NCBI GenBank assembly: GCA_008000375.1
Contig: SMOI01000488.1
Coordinates: 1-21,002 of the forward strand
DNA: 21,002 nucleotides
DNA from: Poteriospumella lacustris
Taxonomy: Eukaryota > Sar > Chrysophyceae > Chromulinales > Dinobryaceae
Reading direction: 5' to 3'
Made by a program: the position numbers and the translations under genes. The notes beneath the pieces are model-generated. The model ran no database searches, was not told the DNA's origin, and saw nothing but the letters and a program-made list of their open reading frames with translations. Below are positions 18,601 to 21,002 of the stretch, piece by piece; within the stretch, counting starts at the first letter, position 1; every line of letters starts with the position of its first letter.

Positions 18601-20495
18601 TCGACCCGTAAGATCTCGTTCAAATCGGCGGCGGTGAGATCCAACGACGCAATCGCATGGTAACGGGAGCCGGACAAATGCCACGCCGTTTGAATGAATG
18701 CCCGATGTGCATCACCTTCGGCAATCAACCGAAAGACATCTTCGACGGCAAAGACTTCTACCCGTTTCAAGTTCTCGACGTAAGGTCCATAGACCGGATG
18801 TTCCCGGACACGCAACGCATCCAACGTGTCTTGTTGGTCCTCACGCGGAGGTTCCGATGGAGGTTCCGTCAATAAATCGACGACCATATCGTTGTAAATC
18901 ATGTAATACGAGAAGAAGATACGGGATTCACGCATGGAGACCATGTTGTCCTTGATGGTCCGGACAATGTCATGGAAGACACGGGGTACCAAACCGGATT
19001 GTGGCGTCAATTGCAACGCGGTCTCGGGAATGACCACCATCTTACGAGCAGAATGCGCCCGTGATTGATGAGGAGATGGACTGGTGGTACGTTTGTTGTT
19101 GTTGGAGGAGGAGGAAGAGGTTCTGGTTAACGCTTGTGACGAAGGATCGGGTCCACCAAACAGGGTGTAGGTTTTGCCCGAACCCGAATGACCGTAGACA
19201 AAACAAGAGACGTTGACACCATTCAATACACTTTCAACCATTTCCAATCCTAATTGTTCATGAATCGATGGTTGATCGTAGATATCTTCGGTATGCGTAG
19301 CGATATCATAGGACCAAAGACAATGGTCGAAGTTGAATGCATGCGCCCATTCGGAATTGTTGACAGCGATAGCGGCGGCGGCGATGGTGTCAGGTTCGGC
19401 TTGAAACGAATTAGGATTGACTACGACGATGTCATTGCCGACCTTGGAAATGGATCGTCGGGCACGTTTGCCCTGCTCCGAACTGTTCATTGGGCGAACA
19501 CGGGCAGCCAAACGGATGACACGATCATTCGCATTGGAAGCAACGGTGCAGTCAGGGCTAGCAGCTCGAGAACGTTCTTGACCACGTACAGGGGTTATCA
19601 TGCCACTTCCGGGAGTAGATGGGTTTCTGGAGGCCGATTGAGATACACCTGACCGCGAGGGTGTCGTGGGAGCCGCCTTTTGTGGGGTGCTGTTCCCTCG
19701 TGGATTGCTCTGTGAGCGAGAAGATGCAACAGGTGGCCTGGCCGACGAAGGAAGACGAGAAGGTGTACTCACGGACGGTGGTTGCTTTGAAACTTGGGCT
19801 TTCGAAGCAGGAGAGGAAGGAATGGATGACTTCCCTGGCCGTGCGGGTGAGTCCCTTGAGGTCACCACGGACTTGGGCTTCGCCGGCGAACTTTCGACCG
19901 ACTTCGCATCCAGAGCAATCGACAAATTCTTGGCTATATCGTTCGCTGCTGCCAAGTCATCAACTGTGAACGTGTGATCTTGAGCATCCGAAACACTCAA
20001 TTCGTACGGGATGTCTCCACTGTTCTCGGCTACACCCAAGAAACTCAAATCGTGTCCGTCATCTCGACTGTCTCCCACAGGACTGGGTGCATTATCAACA
20101 GGTGATGATATAACTTGAACCGCTGCCGGCTTCTCTAGCTGAAGATTGACAGTCTGTTGGAATGGATCAAGAGTCGACGCCGGGACATCTGTCTTTTGAG
20201 GTAGCTGCGGCTGTTGTTGCTGCTGATTGGCACGATAGCTGTCTCGCGGAGGAATCGGGTCAGATAAGCTATTGTACACATCATCATATGTAGGATGTTC
20301 AACAATTTCTTCATCATCATCCGAATTGGACTGCAACCTTGTGGAAACACTGGTCGGGATCGACGGTCGGGTTGAATTCATCCGAGAAGGTCCACTGGGC
20401 AGTAAGTCACGCACATTATCGCTTCCACCTCCTTCTCGATTGATGATGAAGTTTCCTGACATAATTTGAGAAATTTTATCATCCAGACTGGACAT
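14660..20495 (-). CDS. Giant N-terminal-extended kinesin-like motor protein with coiled coil and polyQ tail
   Basis: A microtubule motor-like protein of about 1878 residues. Exons on the minus strand: 20495-17206, 17105-15155 and 15055-14660. I chose the first ATG at 20495 (MSSLDDKISQ), but the frame is open upstream to 20651, so an earlier exon is possible. Residues 1-320 are Ser/Pro-rich and disordered. The motor spans about 325-840: P-loop GHSGSGKTYTLFG (435-447), switch II DLAGSE (705-710) and the helix-4 region SLTTLGFIIQSLA...LPYRDATLTFLL (769-800). It is longer than the usual 340 residues because of Ser/Asn/Ala-rich insertions at about 450-495, 625-690 and, in loop 11, 711-745. Switch I is degenerate (HLSGSRYH for NxxSSRSH). 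After a glycine run (940-949) a long heptad-rich coiled coil extends to about 1500, then a polyQ/His, Pro, Gly and Asp-rich tail. The subfamily is unclear; the N-terminal extension and tail are lineage-specific. Confidence 0.9.
15056..15154 (-). other. Kinesin intron 2 with heptamer repeat
   Basis: A 99-bp phase-0 intron, GAG|GTAAGT to GGTAG|ATTTTG on the minus strand. Its 3' half is built from about four tandem copies of a 7-bp unit (GAGAACA on plus, TGTTCTC on minus; about 15063-15095), which supplies the pyrimidine tract before the acceptor. Confidence 0.85.
15578..15643 (-). repeat. CAG/CAC trinucleotide repeat coding polyglutamine and histidine
   Basis: Fourteen CTG units on plus (15578-15619) read as 14 glutamines on minus. 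They are bordered by four histidine codons and four more glutamine codons. Shorter CAG runs lie nearby (15376-15390, 15270-15290, 14700-14730, 14906-14930). The repeat is in frame within the kinesin tail. Confidence 0.95.
17106..17205 (-). other. Kinesin intron 1 with TGTGTC-like repeats
   Basis: A 100-bp phase-2 intron, ACGAA|GTACGT to TTACTAG|GGAGAAG on the minus strand. Joining restores K-E-K-K-A-L and one continuous coiled coil. The pyrimidine tract comes from hexamer-like repeats (acagac/acagag on plus, about 17114-17150). Confidence 0.88.
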
Positions 20496-20568
20496 TTTTC
20501 CCGAGTGAACGTTCGGACAGGCAACGATGATCTGTACCGCTTCTTCTTGGTTGCGAAACTCTGATGCC

Positions 20569-20841
20569 TCACGGGGACAAGACAATATGCAAACAGATCT
20601 TGCACAGATAACCAAGTTGCCCCTCCTGTTGTTCTTTGGTTGTTGTCTGAGTTAGAATCCAATCATCGGTATCTATCATCAACATGTAAGAGCTGTCCTC
20701 TTCCGCAAATCCGACTCCAACCGCCAAATTCTTGCCGTACGTTAATGTCATTCCATAATCCAATACTGATGTTACTTCATCCACGCCTATGTACGTCCGA
20801 ATCTCGCAGGTTTCGTTTCTGGCGTCGTCGTCATCGTGGCA
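20569..20841 (-). other. Unassigned coding-like open segment upstream of the kinesin
   Basis: On the minus strand this frame is open from 20841 to a TGA at 20569-20571 and reads like folded protein (VDEVTSVLDYGMTLTYGKN, AVGVGFAEEDSSYMLMIDTD). It has no good ATG at its start. A different frame just upstream (about 20979-20800) is also open and ends in an acidic HDDDDAQDDGD run, then TPETKPARFGRT. The two together may be exons of one gene, either a separate gene ending 73 bp before the kinesin ATG or 5' exons of the kinesin. I could not find clean GTAAGT/CAG pairs to choose between these. Function is unknown. Confidence 0.3.
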
Positions 20842-21002
20842 TCACCATCATCTTGTGCATCGTCGTCGTCGTGACCCGCATCGAAGGAAAAGGAATGGAA
20901 AACCGATGACAAAGCATCAGTGTCTCGATGTGTCGCACTCAGAAAAACTCCAAAAAAGGCTGCAAACGAGGACCCGCCTCACTGGATAAACTGCAGTCAT
21001 CA

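Noticed and set aside
1-21002. tRNA, rRNA or CRISPR elements
   Set aside because: I saw no B-box-like GGTTCGAATCC paired with an A-box, no rRNA-like conserved stretches, and no regularly spaced repeats.

Overview
The window is nuclear DNA of a eukaryote, most likely a single-celled protist or early-branching fungus-like organism. The evidence is spliceosomal introns of 68 to 100 bp with GTAAGT or GTACGT donors and TAG or CAG acceptors, a translation factor of eukaryotic type (eIF2-alpha), a kinesin, a seven-helix receptor resembling the cAMP-receptor-like family, and a GT61 glycosyltransferase. Genes are packed closely and have few introns. I could not fix the lineage from sequence alone.

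Layout, left to right. (1) Positions 1 to 4717, minus strand: a very large protein of unknown function, cut by the left edge (at least 1549 residues, one 68-bp intron). (2) 5201 to 6268, plus: a seven-transmembrane receptor. (3) 6269 to 7343: a repeat-rich intergenic stretch between convergent genes. (4) 7344 to 8621, minus: a secretory-pathway GT61 glycosyltransferase. (5) 8801 to 12082: a large inverted repeat, two 1454-bp arms around a 374-bp spacer. Each arm carries a complete three-exon eIF2-alpha gene with its introns and about 250 bp of upstream DNA; the two genes point at each other. (6) 12174 to 12884, minus: an unrecognised multi-pass membrane protein. (7) 13526 to 14314, plus: pyridoxamine 5'-phosphate oxidase with a likely mitochondrial presequence. 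(8) 14660 to 20495, minus: a three-exon giant kinesin (about 1878 residues) with a disordered N-terminal extension, an insertion-rich motor, a long coiled coil and a polyglutamine tail. (9) The right edge holds coding-like open segments of an unassigned exon or gene.

The genes do not form a pathway; they are housekeeping or cell-biology genes in mixed orientation. The most notable feature is the inverted eIF2-alpha pair. The arms differ at only one position that I found, yet beyond the inner boundary the spacer flanks still show roughly 70 to 75 percent residual similarity by eye. This suggests an older duplication kept identical by gene conversion rather than a brand-new copy. The second notable feature is the kinesin, whose P-loop and switch II are intact but whose switch I is strongly altered.
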